Positions 10,560 to 19,433 of a stretch of 64,000 nucleotides of DNA are shown piece after piece. Position numbers and translations under genes: made by a program. The notes under the pieces were generated by a model. It was not told the DNA's origin, did no database searches, and worked only from the letters and a program-made list of their open reading frames with translations. The DNA comes from Bradyrhizobium sp. SZCCHNS1050 (GTDB taxonomy: Bacteria; Pseudomonadota; Alphaproteobacteria; Rhizobiales; Xanthobacteraceae): NCBI RefSeq assembly GCF_032484785.1, contig NZ_JAUETR010000001.1:186001-250000 (forward strand), in the 5' to 3' direction. Within the stretch, counting starts at the first letter, position 1; each line of letters starts with the position of its first letter.

Positions 10560-10833
10560 TGGCCGTCTCGCAAGATTGGTCTGGAGGATTGACGTCGCGG
10601 TTCGAACACAACCGCAAAAATCTTCAAAATACCGGAAAGATACGTCCCGAAATGTGAGCTGGCGCACAGACTTGCAGATTTCGCTGCAGCGCCCAGATCG
10701 ATCGCGACCAGCGGGTTCCCGCCTACCATGTTCCGCCCGTTCCCGCCAACTGCACGCCCTGAAAGCCGTAGATTCCCCGTCGCAGCACGACGCCGGCGGC
10801 CTCTTCGTCCATGCCCATAGATACCAAAGTTAA

Positions 10834-12045
10834 ATGCTTTCCCACGTAGATTTTAAGCCAACGACGAAGAATCGCGAGCACATGGGCACGACGGCACCGC
10901 CTATTCCCAGTCCGAATGTCACCGAGGCCGGGGACGCGCAACCGTCTCCGGCCAGCGACCTGCGCGCGCGTCGTGCCGGGCGGCGCCGGCAGATGCTGGC
11001 GCTGGTCGCCGGATGCTACCTGATCGACGCCGTCATCCTGCTGATCTACGCAGAGGCGGGAACCGTCCCGGTCACGATCGCGCCAGCCTACGCAGCGACC
11101 GGCATTCTGACCGTCGCGCTGTGGACCGCCCTGTCGGAAAGCGGCTTCAACGACCGTTTCCGCGACCACTACCTCGTGGTGCCGCAATCGCTCGCCAGCA
11201 TGATGATCACGGTCGCGTTCTGCTACATCGCGCCCGAAGTCAGCATCCTCTTCCTGTGCACGCTGTACATCGTCGTCGCCTTTGCCTCGCTGCGGGCGAC
11301 GCCGCGCCAGAGCGCGATCTGCTGGACGTTCCTCGCGATCGGGCTGGCGGGATTGTTCCTGCTCACCGACAAGCCGCTCGGCATGCCGCACGACAGCGGC
11401 CTCGAGCGGCTCGCGACGCTCCTGGTCTTCCTCCTCACCATCGCCGGCTGCATGTTCCTCGGCATCTTCTCCAGCGCGCTGCGCGAGACGCTGTACCAGC
11501 GCGGACAGAAGCTCAAGGAAGCCTATCGCCGCATCGAGGAGCTGGCCGAGATCGACGAGCTCACCGGCGCGCTGAACCGGCGCTCGATCATGGATGTGCT
11601 GGACGAGGAGATGGCGCAGGCGCGGCAGGGCGGCCAGCCCTGCTCGGTCGTGCTGATCGATCTCGACTGGTTCAAGCGCATCAACGACACGCATGGTCAT
11701 CCGACCGGCGACGACGTGCTGCGCACCTTCGCCATCACCATCTTCGCCAACATTCGCGGCAGCGACCGCTTCGGCCGCTACGGCGGCGAGGAATTCCTGC
11801 TGGTGCTGCCGGGCGCACCGGCCGACGCCGCGGCGCGGCTCGCCGAACGATTGCGCCAGATCATCGCCGGCCTCGACTGGAGTGCGTTTTCGACCGGCCT
11901 GCAGGTCACGTTCTCGGCCGGCGTGGCCACCCCGCGCGGCGACGAGACCGCCGATTCGCTGCTCGCCCGGGCCGATCGTGCGCTCTACGACTCGAAGGCG
12001 CAGGGCCGCAATCGCGTCACCAGCGCCTGCGCCGTCCCGGCATGA
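10834..12045 (+). CDS. Membrane-bound diguanylate cyclase (GGDEF)
   Basis: Makes cyclic di-GMP from two GTP at the inner membrane. Up to 403 residues: a hydrophobic N-terminal half with about six membrane helices (residues 60-215), a short coiled coil (KEAYRRIEELAEID) and a C-terminal GGDEF domain starting at DELTGALNRRS. The active-site motif is GGEEF at 317-321, which is a functional variant. An inhibitory RxxD site (RGSD) lies five residues before it, so product inhibition is expected. The start may instead be ATG 10882 (MGTTAPP); neither has a strong ribosome site. Its stop overlaps the ATG of the next gene (ATGA). Confidence 0.93.
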   Translation: MLSHVDFKPTTKNREHMGTTAPPIPSPNVTEAGDAQPSPASDLRARRAGRRRQMLALVAGCYLIDAVILLIYAEAGTVPVTIAPAYAATGILTVALWTALSESGFNDRFRDHYLVVPQSLASMMITVAFCYIAPEVSILFLCTLYIVVAFASLRATPRQSAICWTFLAIGLAGLFLLTDKPLGMPHDSGLERLATLLVFLLTIAGCMFLGIFSSALRETLYQRGQKLKEAYRRIEELAEIDELTGALNRRSIMDVLDEEMAQARQGGQPCSVVLIDLDWFKRINDTHGHPTGDDVLRTFAITIFANIRGSDRFGRYGGEEFLLVLPGAPADAAARLAERLRQIIAGLDWSAFSTGLQVTFSAGVATPRGDETADSLLARADRALYDSKAQGRNRVTSACAVPA

Positions 12046-13151
12046 CCCCGAAACCCGCCCCGAACGAAAGCCTGCTCGACGAACTCGAGGACACGCTCGC
12101 GCACGGCACCGTCGCCCGGCGGGTCGAGACCCTGCGCAAGGTGACGGACCTGTTCGTCGACGGCGCGACGGACTTCGCCGATGATCAGGTCGCGCTGTTC
12201 GACGACGTGTTCGAATGCCTGATCGAGCACATCGAGATCTCGGCCCGCGCGCTGCTCGCGCGGCGGCTGGCGCCGCTGGCGTCGGCGCCGCCGCGGACGC
12301 TCTACCGGCTGGCCGATGACGACGCCATCGATGTCGCAGGCCCGGTGCTGTCGAAGTCCGAACGGCTCGACGAGGCCGCGCTGATCCGCACAGCCGAGAC
12401 CAAGAGCCAGGCGCATCTGCTCGCGATCTCGCTCCGGCGCGTGCTCAGCCGCGCCGTCACCGACATCCTGCTCAGGCGCGGCAACGACGAGGTCGTTCAC
12501 AGCACCGTCAGCAATCCCGGCGCCGACGTCTCGGAGGCCAGCCTCGACACGCTGGCCGATCGCGCCGCGCTGGACGAAAACCTCGCCGCGTGCCTCGCCA
12601 TGCGGCCCAATCTGCCGCGCCATCTCTATCTGAAGCTGGTCGCCAAGGCGTCGGCCACGGTCCGCGCGCGGCTCGAGGCGGCAAACCCGAAGCTCGCGCA
12701 GGAGGTCTTCTCGGCGGTGCGGACGGCAGGGCGGCGGGCGCGATCGAGCGCGGCGGCGCTGACCAGCCAGACCGAGATCGCGCACGCGCTGGTGCGCTCG
12801 CTGCATGCCGAGGGCCGGCTCGACGATCGTCTCGTCGTGCAGTTCACCGAGCAGCGCAGGTTCGACGAGGCCAATGCCGCCGTGGCGGCCATGGCCAACG
12901 TGCCGGTCGCGGTCGCCGAGAGCATCATGATCGAAAGCCGCGCCGAGGGCGTCATGATCCTCGCCAAGGTCGCAGGCCTGTCATGGCCAACGGTGAAGTC
13001 GATCATCCTGATGCGCGATGGGCTCGCCACCACCGCGACGACCGATCTCGACGCCTGCAAGGCCACCTATGAGCGGCTCCGGCGGTCCACCGCGCAGCAG
13101 GTGCTGCGCTTCCATCGCGTCCAGGACGCCGCGACGCCGGTGCAGGCGTAG
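12042..13151 (+). CDS. DUF2336 domain protein
   Basis: Soluble, helix-rich protein of 369 residues in the DUF2336 family, which is largely confined to alphaproteobacteria. Recognisable stretches are RVETLRKVTDLFVDGATDFADDQVALFDDVFECLI near the N-terminus and FDEANAAVAAMANVPVAVAESIMIESRAEGVMILAKVAGLSWPTVKSII near the C-terminus, resembling HEAT-like repeats. Function is not established. The four-base overlap with the diguanylate cyclase gene argues that the pair works together, for instance with this protein as a partner or reader of the local c-di-GMP signal; that is inference from context. Confidence 0.85.
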   Translation: MTPKPAPNESLLDELEDTLAHGTVARRVETLRKVTDLFVDGATDFADDQVALFDDVFECLIEHIEISARALLARRLAPLASAPPRTLYRLADDDAIDVAGPVLSKSERLDEAALIRTAETKSQAHLLAISLRRVLSRAVTDILLRRGNDEVVHSTVSNPGADVSEASLDTLADRAALDENLAACLAMRPNLPRHLYLKLVAKASATVRARLEAANPKLAQEVFSAVRTAGRRARSSAAALTSQTEIAHALVRSLHAEGRLDDRLVVQFTEQRRFDEANAAVAAMANVPVAVAESIMIESRAEGVMILAKVAGLSWPTVKSIILMRDGLATTATTDLDACKATYERLRRSTAQQVLRFHRVQDAATPVQA

Positions 13152-13161
13152 CCGCCCCCGG

Positions 13162-13800
13162 TCAATAGCGCAGCACCCTCGCGCCGATGAGCGCGCCGAG
13201 CCCGGCCACGATCAGCGCGGCCACCGTGTACCAGGTGGCCACGAACAGCGGCGAATCGTCGGTGCAATGCGCGGCATAGAGCGTCGCCGCCATGCCCGCC
13301 GAGACCAGCCCGGCGATCGCGCCCGTCATCGCCGGACGCGACGGCGCGCCATGGCGCAGGCCGAACAGCGCGGCGGCCAGCAGCGGCAGCGACAGCACGG
13401 GAATGGCGCTCATGCACACCATCGAATTGTGGCCGACCAGCCGCGCCATCATCGGTGTGCGCTGCGGCAGCATCATCTCCGCCGCCATGCCGCCGACGAG
13501 GACGATGATCGGCGCGATCAGGAGCCAGCTCCAGCCCTGCAGCGAAGCTTCAGGGCGCGACAGATGCAGGCTGATGATCAGCGCCGGGATCGCCAGCGCC
13601 GTGGTGACGACGAACTTCAGGTCGAAGAACGGATTGCGCACCGCGAGCCAGATGTCCGGCCGGACGCCGAGGCCGATGAGCAGCATTGCGGTCGAGACCG
13701 GCGTTGCCGCCATCAGGGCCAGCGCCAGCACGATGCCGACCGGCTGCGCGCGCTGCGCATTGTCGGCGGCGAGGGTGCGGATGAGCTGATCGGTGTCCAT
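13162..13800 (-). CDS. NrsF-type membrane anti-sigma factor (DUF1109)
   Basis: Polytopic membrane protein of 212 residues with six predicted helices, starting MDTDQLIRTLAADNAQRA, which is the N-terminal signature of the DUF1109/NrsF family. In Caulobacter, NrsF sequesters the ECF sigma factor SigF until heavy-metal or oxidative stress; conserved Cys in the periplasmic loops are implicated. Here single Cys occur in HNSMVCMSAIP and AAHCTDDSP. The gene starts two bases after the sigma factor stop, in the usual sigF-nrsF order. No MXR-type target genes follow. Confidence 0.9.
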   Translation of the reverse strand: MDTDQLIRTLAADNAQRAQPVGIVLALALMAATPVSTAMLLIGLGVRPDIWLAVRNPFFDLKFVVTTALAIPALIISLHLSRPEASLQGWSWLLIAPIIVLVGGMAAEMMLPQRTPMMARLVGHNSMVCMSAIPVLSLPLLAAALFGLRHGAPSRPAMTGAIAGLVSAGMAATLYAAHCTDDSPLFVATWYTVAALIVAGLGALIGARVLRY

Positions 13801-13802
13801 GG

Positions 13803-14348
13803 TCAGGTATCCCGTAGCTTGGCCGTGAGGCTTGCGAGCGCGCGGTGCAGCGCCACCCGCACCGCGCCCTCGCTCATGGAAAACTTCTCCGCGGTCTGCT
13901 TGATCGAGGCAGCCTCGACTGCGATCGACTGCAGCACGTCGCGCTGACGCTGCGGCAGGGTCTTCAGCTGCGCCTCGACCTCGCCGGCCGAGACGGTGGG
14001 CGCCGGCGGCTCGTCGGCCAGCGTCTCCGAGAAATCGTCGATGTCGACGAACACCCGCCGGCCGCGCCGGCGCAGCATGTCGATCAGCTTGTTGCGCGCG
14101 ATCGCGAACAGCCAGGGCGCGAACGGCGCGTCGACGTCCCAGGTGTGCCGCTTGAGATGAACCGCCAACAGAATTTCCTGCACGATGTCCTCGGCCTGGT
14201 CGGGGGGCTGACCGGCGCGCGCCAGCCCGCGCCGTGATGCTGCGCGCAACACCGGCGTGATCGCCCTCAGCAGGCGATGATAGGCCTCGTCGTCACCGGC
14301 GACGGCCTGGCGCATCCAGCCCGTCCACTCGTCGTCACGCTCGCGCAA
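13803..14348 (-). CDS. ECF sigma factor, SigF type (partner of NrsF)
   Basis: Sigma factor of 181 residues. Region 2 contains DQAEDIVQEILLAVHLKRHTWDVDAPFAPWLFAIARNKLIDMLRRR, whose AEDIVQE...LKRHTWD pattern is typical of the SigF group, and region 4 is LPQRQRDVLQSIAVEAASIKQTAEKFSMSEGAVRVALHRAL. The start codon appears to be TTG at 14348 with GGAG seven bases upstream; the first in-frame ATG (14315) would remove conserved residues (DEWTGW). A good match to the SigF promoter (GTAACA, 15 nt, CGAA) lies directly upstream, suggesting autoregulation. Confidence 0.9.
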   Translation of the reverse strand: MRERDDEWTGWMRQAVAGDDEAYHRLLRAITPVLRAASRRGLARAGQPPDQAEDIVQEILLAVHLKRHTWDVDAPFAPWLFAIARNKLIDMLRRRGRRVFVDIDDFSETLADEPPAPTVSAGEVEAQLKTLPQRQRDVLQSIAVEAASIKQTAEKFSMSEGAVRVALHRALASLTAKLRDT

Positions 14349-14672
14349 CTCCGCTCCACCCCCAGCAATTCGCCCGAATCGTCAGCTTGTTACTCTCGCG
14401 ACATCCTGATCACTAATTCGTGATGCGGGCATTGGCCTCGGAACCATCCGAGTTACGCCACAACGAGAGCACGCCACCGGGCAAGTCTTGGAACCGCTCC
14501 ATAGCACCGAATCGAAAGGTGCATGATCAGGTTTAATGGGCCGCGCCGCAAAGTGCGGCGCCGCCCAGCTTTTGCCGTGAGCGGCAGGAAGATACCCATT
14601 TTCTGCCCCGTTCTCGACATCTGTCGGGGTCTCACTCCGGCCTGGGCTGGCGGGATGGGGAGAGAGCCGACG
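14349..14672. other. Intergenic region between sigF and exported protein gene
   Basis: Contains the SigF-like promoter, an inverted repeat ATCAC-N6-GTGAT at 14409-14424, and the leader of the gene at 14673. No reading frame with a ribosome site or family resemblance was found. Confidence 0.6.
14369..14393 (-). promoter_or_regulatory. Candidate SigF-dependent promoter
   Basis: Minus strand: GTAACA at 14393-14388, 15-nt spacer, CGAA at 14372-14369. This resembles the alphaproteobacterial SigF consensus (GTAACC, about 16 nt, CGAA). It would start transcription about 15 nt before the TTG start of the sigma gene, consistent with positive autoregulation of sigF-nrsF. Found by eye only. Confidence 0.45.
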
Positions 14673-15062
14673 ATGACGATCCAAGCCAGTGGACGTTCAG
14701 CATTGATCATTGCCGCCGCGTTCGTTCTGGGCCTCGTTGGCACTGGATTCGCCCGCGCGGCCGAACAGCAGAGCTACAGTCCGTTCTTGCCGGTGGGGTC
14801 CGAGAGCGCTCCGGCGGCGAAGCAGGACGGATTCCCGGCGCCGATGCCGGTCGAAGCCCAGGCTCAGGCCGCACCCGCGGCGGAATCGGCCGACGCCGCG
14901 CCGAGCGACGCGCCGGCGGCCTCGGACGTCACCGTGAACATGGTCACGGTCAGCAATGACGACAGCTCCGGCTGGGACAAGGCCTCGATCATCGGCAAGA
15001 TCTTCATCGCCTGCGGCACCCTGCTCACCCTGGGCTCGGCGGCACGGATGTTCATGATCTGA
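14673..15062 (+). CDS. Hypothetical protein with signal peptide and C-terminal membrane helix
   Basis: A 129-residue protein of unknown function. It has an N-terminal signal or anchor (SALIIAAAFVLGLVGTGFARA), a low-complexity Ala/Pro/Glu-rich middle (about 45-85), and a C-terminal hydrophobic helix (KASIIGKIFIACGTLLTLGSAARMFMI) with a Cys. The topology suggests a periplasmic loop held at both ends or by the C-terminus. ATG 14673 follows GGGGAGAG, a clear ribosome site. A terminator follows at 15104, so it is a single-gene transcript. Confidence 0.7.
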   Translation: MTIQASGRSALIIAAAFVLGLVGTGFARAAEQQSYSPFLPVGSESAPAAKQDGFPAPMPVEAQAQAAPAAESADAAPSDAPAASDVTVNMVTVSNDDSSGWDKASIIGKIFIACGTLLTLGSAARMFMI

Positions 15063-15103
15063 GGCGCCGCGCGGCGCCGCACCTACTTGATGCGCATCGA
15101 TCC

Positions 15104-15132
15104 AGCGGGCACATTGCCCGCTGTTTTGATTT
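15104..15132 (+). terminator. Rho-independent terminator
   Basis: Stem AGCGGGCA (15104-15111) with TGCCCGCT (15115-15122), loop CAT, followed by GTTTTGATTT. It ends the transcript of the gene at 14673 and lies just 15 bases before the enoyl-CoA hydratase start, so it could also act as an attenuator for that gene. Confidence 0.75.
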
Positions 15133-15146
15133 CTCGGGGTGGGATC

Positions 15147-15926
15147 ATGAGCGTTTACGAGCACATCATCGTCGAAGGCAAAGGCGCGGTCGGAATCATC
15201 ACCCTGAACCGGCCGAAGATGCTCAACGCGCTGTCGTTCGGCGTCTTCCGCGAGATCGCCGCCGCCGTGGATGACCTCGAGGCCGACGACGCCATCGGCT
15301 GCATCGTGATCACCGGCAGCGAGAAGGCGTTCGCCGCGGGCGCCGACATCAAGGAGATGCAGCCCAAGAGCTTCATCGACATGTTCTCGAGCGACTTCAC
15401 CGCGATCGGCGGCGACCGCGTCGCGCGCTGCCGCAAGCCGACGATTGCGGCGGTCGCCGGCTACGCGCTCGGCGGCGGCTGCGAGCTCGCGATGATGTGC
15501 GACTTCATCATCGCTGCCGACACCGCGAAATTCGGCCAGCCCGAGATCACGCTCGGCACCATTCCGGGCATCGGCGGCACCCAGCGCCTGACGCGCGCGA
15601 TCGGCAAGGCCAAGGCGATGGACCTCTGCCTCACCGGCCGCATGATGGATGCGGCCGAGGCCGAACGCTCCGGCCTCGTCAGCCGCATCGTGCCGGCCGA
15701 CAGGCTGATGGATGAGGTGATGGCTGCGGCCGAGAAGATCGCATCGATGTCGCGCCCGGCAGCGGCGATGGCCAAGGAGGCCGTCAACCGCGCCTTCGAG
15801 ACCCCGCTGTCCGAAGGCATGAATGTCGAGCGCAACCTGTTCCACGCCACCTTCGCGCTCGAAGACCGCGCCGAGGGCATGGCCGCGTTCATCGAGAAGC
15901 GCAAGCCGGTGAACAAGAACCGCTGA
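15147..15926 (+). CDS. Enoyl-CoA hydratase
   Basis: Crotonase-family enzyme of 259 residues that hydrates trans-2-enoyl-CoA to 3-hydroxyacyl-CoA in beta-oxidation. The oxyanion-hole segments ([13 protein letters not shown] and [15 protein letters not shown]) and both catalytic glutamates (in GGCELA and FGQPEITLG) are present, distinguishing a true hydratase from isomerase relatives. The C-terminal trimerisation helices end in the typical [15 protein letters not shown] 15147 follows GGGGTGGG. It stands alone between a terminator and the TolC-type gene. Confidence 0.95.
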   Translation: MSVYEHIIVEGKGAVGIITLNRPKMLNALSFGVFREIAAAVDDLEADDAIGCIVITGSEKAFAAGADIKEMQPKSFIDMFSSDFTAIGGDRVARCRKPTIAAVAGYALGGGCELAMMCDFIIAADTAKFGQPEITLGTIPGIGGTQRLTRAIGKAKAMDLCLTGRMMDAAEAERSGLVSRIVPADRLMDEVMAAAEKIASMSRPAAAMAKEAVNRAFETPLSEGMNVERNLFHATFALEDRAEGMAAFIEKRKPVNKNR

Positions 15927-16174
15927 GATTGCTGCGGGTCACTCGCAGCTGAACGAATCGATCTGCCTCTCATGTCGCCGGGTGCACCTCACCCGCTTAC
16001 CAAGCGCGTATCCGCGCGCCGGGCCGCAGCACTGCGACAAACGGCCTGTGGCGAGCACGCCACAACAAACCATGGAAAAGCCCGCCAGATTCCACATCGG
16101 CGGTTTGTGTGTGGCCGCCATCCGCCCTAAACAGGTAAACAACTGGTTAAGACAGTGAGACGCGGCGGAGTCGG

Positions 16175-17593
16175 ATGGTGGGTCGAGCCAAAGAATTTGG
16201 CGTCGGCAAGATGCGTGTGCGAAGGATCGGCCTCGGCCTGACCCTCGCGGGCAGCCTTGTCGTCGTGTGCTCGCCCGCGCGCGCCGAGGATCTCGCCGCC
16301 GCGCTCGCGAAAGCCTATCAGACCAATCCGGCGCTGAATGCGGAGCGCGCGCGCCAGCGCGCCACCGACGAGAACGTGCCGCAGGCGCTGGCCGGCTATC
16401 GTCCGCAACTGATCGCGAGCCTCGGCGCCGGCCTGCAGGCGGTGCGCAATCTGCTGCCCAACAACACGATCCAGACCGCGACATTGAAGCCCTGGACCAT
16501 CGGCGTCACCGTTACGCAGACGCTGTTCAACGGCTTCCGGACCGCCAACAGCGTCCGCATGGCCGAGCTGCAGGTGCAGTCGGGCCGCGAGGCGCTGCGC
16601 AATGTCGGCCAGGGCGTACTGCTCGACGCCGTCACCGCCTACACCAATGTGCTCGCCAACCAGTCGCTGGTCGAGGCACAGCGCTCCAACGTCGCCTTCC
16701 TGCGCGAGACGCTCTCGGTCACGCAGCGCCGTCTCAATGCCGGCGACGTCACGCCGACCGACGCCTCGCAGGCCGAGGCGCGGCTGTCGCGCGGGCTGTC
16801 CGATCTCAACGCCGCCGAGGTCAACCTCGCCATCAGCCAGGCGACCTATGCCCAGGTCATCGGCATGGCGCCGGGCCAGCTGCGCGCGGCCGACCCGATC
16901 GATCGCCTGCTGCCGCGCAGCCGCGAGGACGCGATTGCGCTCGGCAACAAGGAAAATCCGGCCGTGGCTGCGGCGAGCTTCGACGTCGACGTGGCCTCGA
17001 CCTCGATCAAGGTCGCCGAGGGCGCGCTGCTGCCGAGCGTGACCCTGCAGGGCGGTGTCAGCCGCAGCCGCGATTCGGATCAGACGCTGGGTACCTTCGG
17101 CACCGACCAGGCATCGATCGTCGGCAGCATCACCGCGCCGATCTATGACGGCGGCACGGCGGCGTCGCAGACCCGCCAGAGCAAGGAGCTCGCGGCGCAG
17201 AGCCGCCTCGTGCTCGACCAGGTCCGCAACCAGGCGCGAACTGCGGTGGTCAGCGCCTGGGTTGCCAACGAGGGTGCCAAGGTCGCCGTCAGCGCCTCCG
17301 AGGCCGAGGTGAAGGCCGCCACCATCGCGCTGCAAGGCGTGTCGCGCGAGGCCCAGGGCGGCCAGCGCACCACGGTCGACGTGCTCAACTCGCAGGCCGA
17401 TCTGATCCAGGCCAAGGCACGGCTGATCGGCGCGCAGCGCGACCGCGTCATCGCCTCCTATACGCTGCTCAGCGCGATCGGCCGGCTCGACGTCAAGAAC
17501 CTCAATCTGAATACGCCGGACTATCTGCCCGAGGTGCACTACCACCAGGTGCGCGACGCCTGGCACGGCCTGCGCACGCCCTCCGGACAGTAG
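16175..17593 (+). CDS. TolC-family outer membrane channel (type I secretion/efflux)
   Basis: Outer-membrane trimeric channel protein of 472 residues that completes type I secretion or drug-efflux complexes. It has a signal peptide (RIGLGLTLAGSLVVVCSPARA) and two internally repeated long-helix halves typical of TolC (LAAALAKAYQTNPALNAERARQRATDENVPQALAGYRPQL in the first; AEVKAATIALQGVSREAQGGQRTTVDVLNSQADLIQAKARL in the second). Alternative start ATG 16211 trims 12 residues; 16175 has the better ribosome site (GGCGGAG). No ABC transporter or membrane-fusion gene is adjacent. Confidence 0.93.
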   Translation: MVGRAKEFGVGKMRVRRIGLGLTLAGSLVVVCSPARAEDLAAALAKAYQTNPALNAERARQRATDENVPQALAGYRPQLIASLGAGLQAVRNLLPNNTIQTATLKPWTIGVTVTQTLFNGFRTANSVRMAELQVQSGREALRNVGQGVLLDAVTAYTNVLANQSLVEAQRSNVAFLRETLSVTQRRLNAGDVTPTDASQAEARLSRGLSDLNAAEVNLAISQATYAQVIGMAPGQLRAADPIDRLLPRSREDAIALGNKENPAVAAASFDVDVASTSIKVAEGALLPSVTLQGGVSRSRDSDQTLGTFGTDQASIVGSITAPIYDGGTAASQTRQSKELAAQSRLVLDQVRNQARTAVVSAWVANEGAKVAVSASEAEVKAATIALQGVSREAQGGQRTTVDVLNSQADLIQAKARLIGAQRDRVIASYTLLSAIGRLDVKNLNLNTPDYLPEVHYHQVRDAWHGLRTPSGQ

Positions 17594-17678
17594 TGCGAGC
17601 GGTCATCGCTCAAGGCCGACGACCTTGCTTTGCCGATATTGCCGGATAGTCTGACGCACGACCGACTCCGGGGCTGTC

Positions 17679-19343
17679 ATGACGGCATTGCGTTACCTGT
17701 TGCTTGTTCTCGTTCTCATCAGTTCAGGCAGCACCGCCGCGCTGGCGGACAAGCGCGTCGCGCTGATCATCGGCAACTCCGCCTACAAGACTGTCGCCAG
17801 GCTATCGAACCCGGCCAACGATGCGAAGCTCGTCGGCGACATGTTCCGCAACGCCGGCTTCGAGCGCGTCGACGTCAGGCTCGATCTCGGCGTGCAGGAG
17901 ATGCGCCGGGCCTTGCGCGAGTTCGGGGCGCGGGCGCGCGAGGCCGAGGTCGCGGTGATCTACTACGCCGGCCACGGCATCGAGCTCGACGGCACCAACT
18001 ATCTGATCCCGACCGATGCCGCGCTGGAGGCGGACAGCGACGTTCTCGACGAGGCGATCGCGCTCGAGCGCGTGCTGTTCGCGATCGAGCCGGCCAAGCA
18101 GTTGCGCCTCGTCGTGCTCGACGCCTGCCGCGACAATCCGTTCGCCAAGACGATGAAGCGCAGCGTCGCCTCGCGCAGCATCGGACGCGGCCTCGCCAAG
18201 GTCGAGCCGTCGAGCCCGAACACGATGATCGCATTCTCGGCCAAGGCCGGGTCGACCGCCGCCGACGGCGACGCCAGCAACAGCCCGTTCGCAACGGCGC
18301 TGGTGGCGCATCTGCCAAAGCCCGGCCTCGATCTGCGCCGCGCGTTCGGCTTCGTCCGCGACGACGTGCTGAAGGCGACCGGCTATCGCCAGGAGCCCTA
18401 TGTCTACGGATCGCTCGGCGGCAACGACGTGGCGCTGGTGCCGGTCGTGCAAGCTCCGAGCGCGGCGGCCGATTCCGACGCGGCGATGCGGCGCGACTAC
18501 GAGCTCGCCGAGCGCATCGGCAGCGAGGCGGCGTTCGATGCCTTCATCGAGAAGTATCCAAGCGGATTCTACGCCGCGCTCGCCAGGGCGCAGCGCGCCA
18601 AGCTCGCGCCGGCGGCAGCCAACGTCGCCGCGCCCGCCACGACCGACGTCACGCGCAGCCCGCCCGAAGCGTCAGGGCAACGTGCGGACAAGCCGCCCGC
18701 GGCGTCCGAGCCAGCCAAGCCCGCGATGGTCGCGGCGTTGCCGCCGCCCGCGGACAAGGTCGCGCCGCCGGACCCGGCACGCGAGCTTGCCAGCGAACTG
18801 CGGCGCGTCGGCTGCAGCACCTCCGACAGCGACGGCACCTGGGATCTCAACGCGCGCCGGGCGCTGGAGCGCTTCAACAAGCAGGCTGGCACCCGGTTCG
18901 ATACCAAGCTCGCCAGCCTCGACGCGCTCGACGCCGTCAAGGCGAAGACGGCCCGTGTCTGCCCGGTGCTCTGCCCCAAAGGCCGGCGCGCCGACGGCGA
19001 TGCTTGCGTCGCTATCGCCTGCCCCGCCGGTCAGGCGCGCGACGGGGATGGCGATTGCGTGAGGCGCAAGGACGAGCCGGTCGCGAAGAAGCCGGACGAG
19101 GCGCTCAGGCGCGACGAGCCGGCGCGCAAGAAGGAGCCGGCGGTGGCGGCGCGCTCCGAGCCGGAGCCGAAGCGCGTCAGCGGCGGCGGCCGCTGCACCA
19201 GCATCAGCCAGCGCTGCGCGATCGAGATCGGCGGCCGCTGCAATCCCGCCACCGGCCATTGGGAATACGGCCGCAACGGCGCCGGCGGCAACACGATGTC
19301 GTTCAACAATTGCATCGGCCGGATGATGGCCGGGCGGCGCTGA
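17679..19343 (+). CDS. Exported caspase-family (peptidase C14) protein
   Basis: A 554-residue metacaspase-like protein with a signal peptide (to about residue 23) followed by a C14 caspase domain (KRVALIIGNSAYKTVARLSNPANDAKLVGDMF...). The catalytic dyad is intact: His99 (YYAGHG) and Cys150 (LDACRDNPF). After the domain come a helical stretch (LAERIGSEAAFDAFIEKYPSGFYAALA) often found in these proteins, a Pro/Ala linker, and a Cys-rich tail with several CPxG motifs that may be disulfide-bonded in the periplasm. Substrate unknown. A second caspase-family gene lies at 42718. Confidence 0.9.
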   Translation: MTALRYLLLVLVLISSGSTAALADKRVALIIGNSAYKTVARLSNPANDAKLVGDMFRNAGFERVDVRLDLGVQEMRRALREFGARAREAEVAVIYYAGHGIELDGTNYLIPTDAALEADSDVLDEAIALERVLFAIEPAKQLRLVVLDACRDNPFAKTMKRSVASRSIGRGLAKVEPSSPNTMIAFSAKAGSTAADGDASNSPFATALVAHLPKPGLDLRRAFGFVRDDVLKATGYRQEPYVYGSLGGNDVALVPVVQAPSAAADSDAAMRRDYELAERIGSEAAFDAFIEKYPSGFYAALARAQRAKLAPAAANVAAPATTDVTRSPPEASGQRADKPPAASEPAKPAMVAALPPPADKVAPPDPARELASELRRVGCSTSDSDGTWDLNARRALERFNKQAGTRFDTKLASLDALDAVKAKTARVCPVLCPKGRRADGDACVAIACPAGQARDGDGDCVRRKDEPVAKKPDEALRRDEPARKKEPAVAARSEPEPKRVSGGGRCTSISQRCAIEIGGRCNPATGHWEYGRNGAGGNTMSFNNCIGRMMAGRR

Positions 19344-19433
19344 GCGGACGGCCGCGTCCGGAGACGAGACAACCGGGGCGATCTGGAACAGGCGCGCGAA
19401 CTCGCCCACAATGGGCGGCAACCGGAGGCGCGC

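Noticed and set aside
10560..10667. N-terminal extension of the ECF sigma factor to GTG 10667
   Set aside because: The extra 36 residues do not fit sigma region 1.2/2 and no ribosome site precedes the GTG.
14409..14424. ATCAC-N6-GTGAT inverted repeat upstream of sigF as a Crp/Fnr site
   Set aside because: Spacing and orientation do not fit a known consensus, and the SigF-like promoter nearby explains the region better.
16127..17566. Long minus-strand open frame opposite the TolC-type gene
   Set aside because: Antisense shadow; the plus strand carries a clear TolC-family protein with signal peptide.
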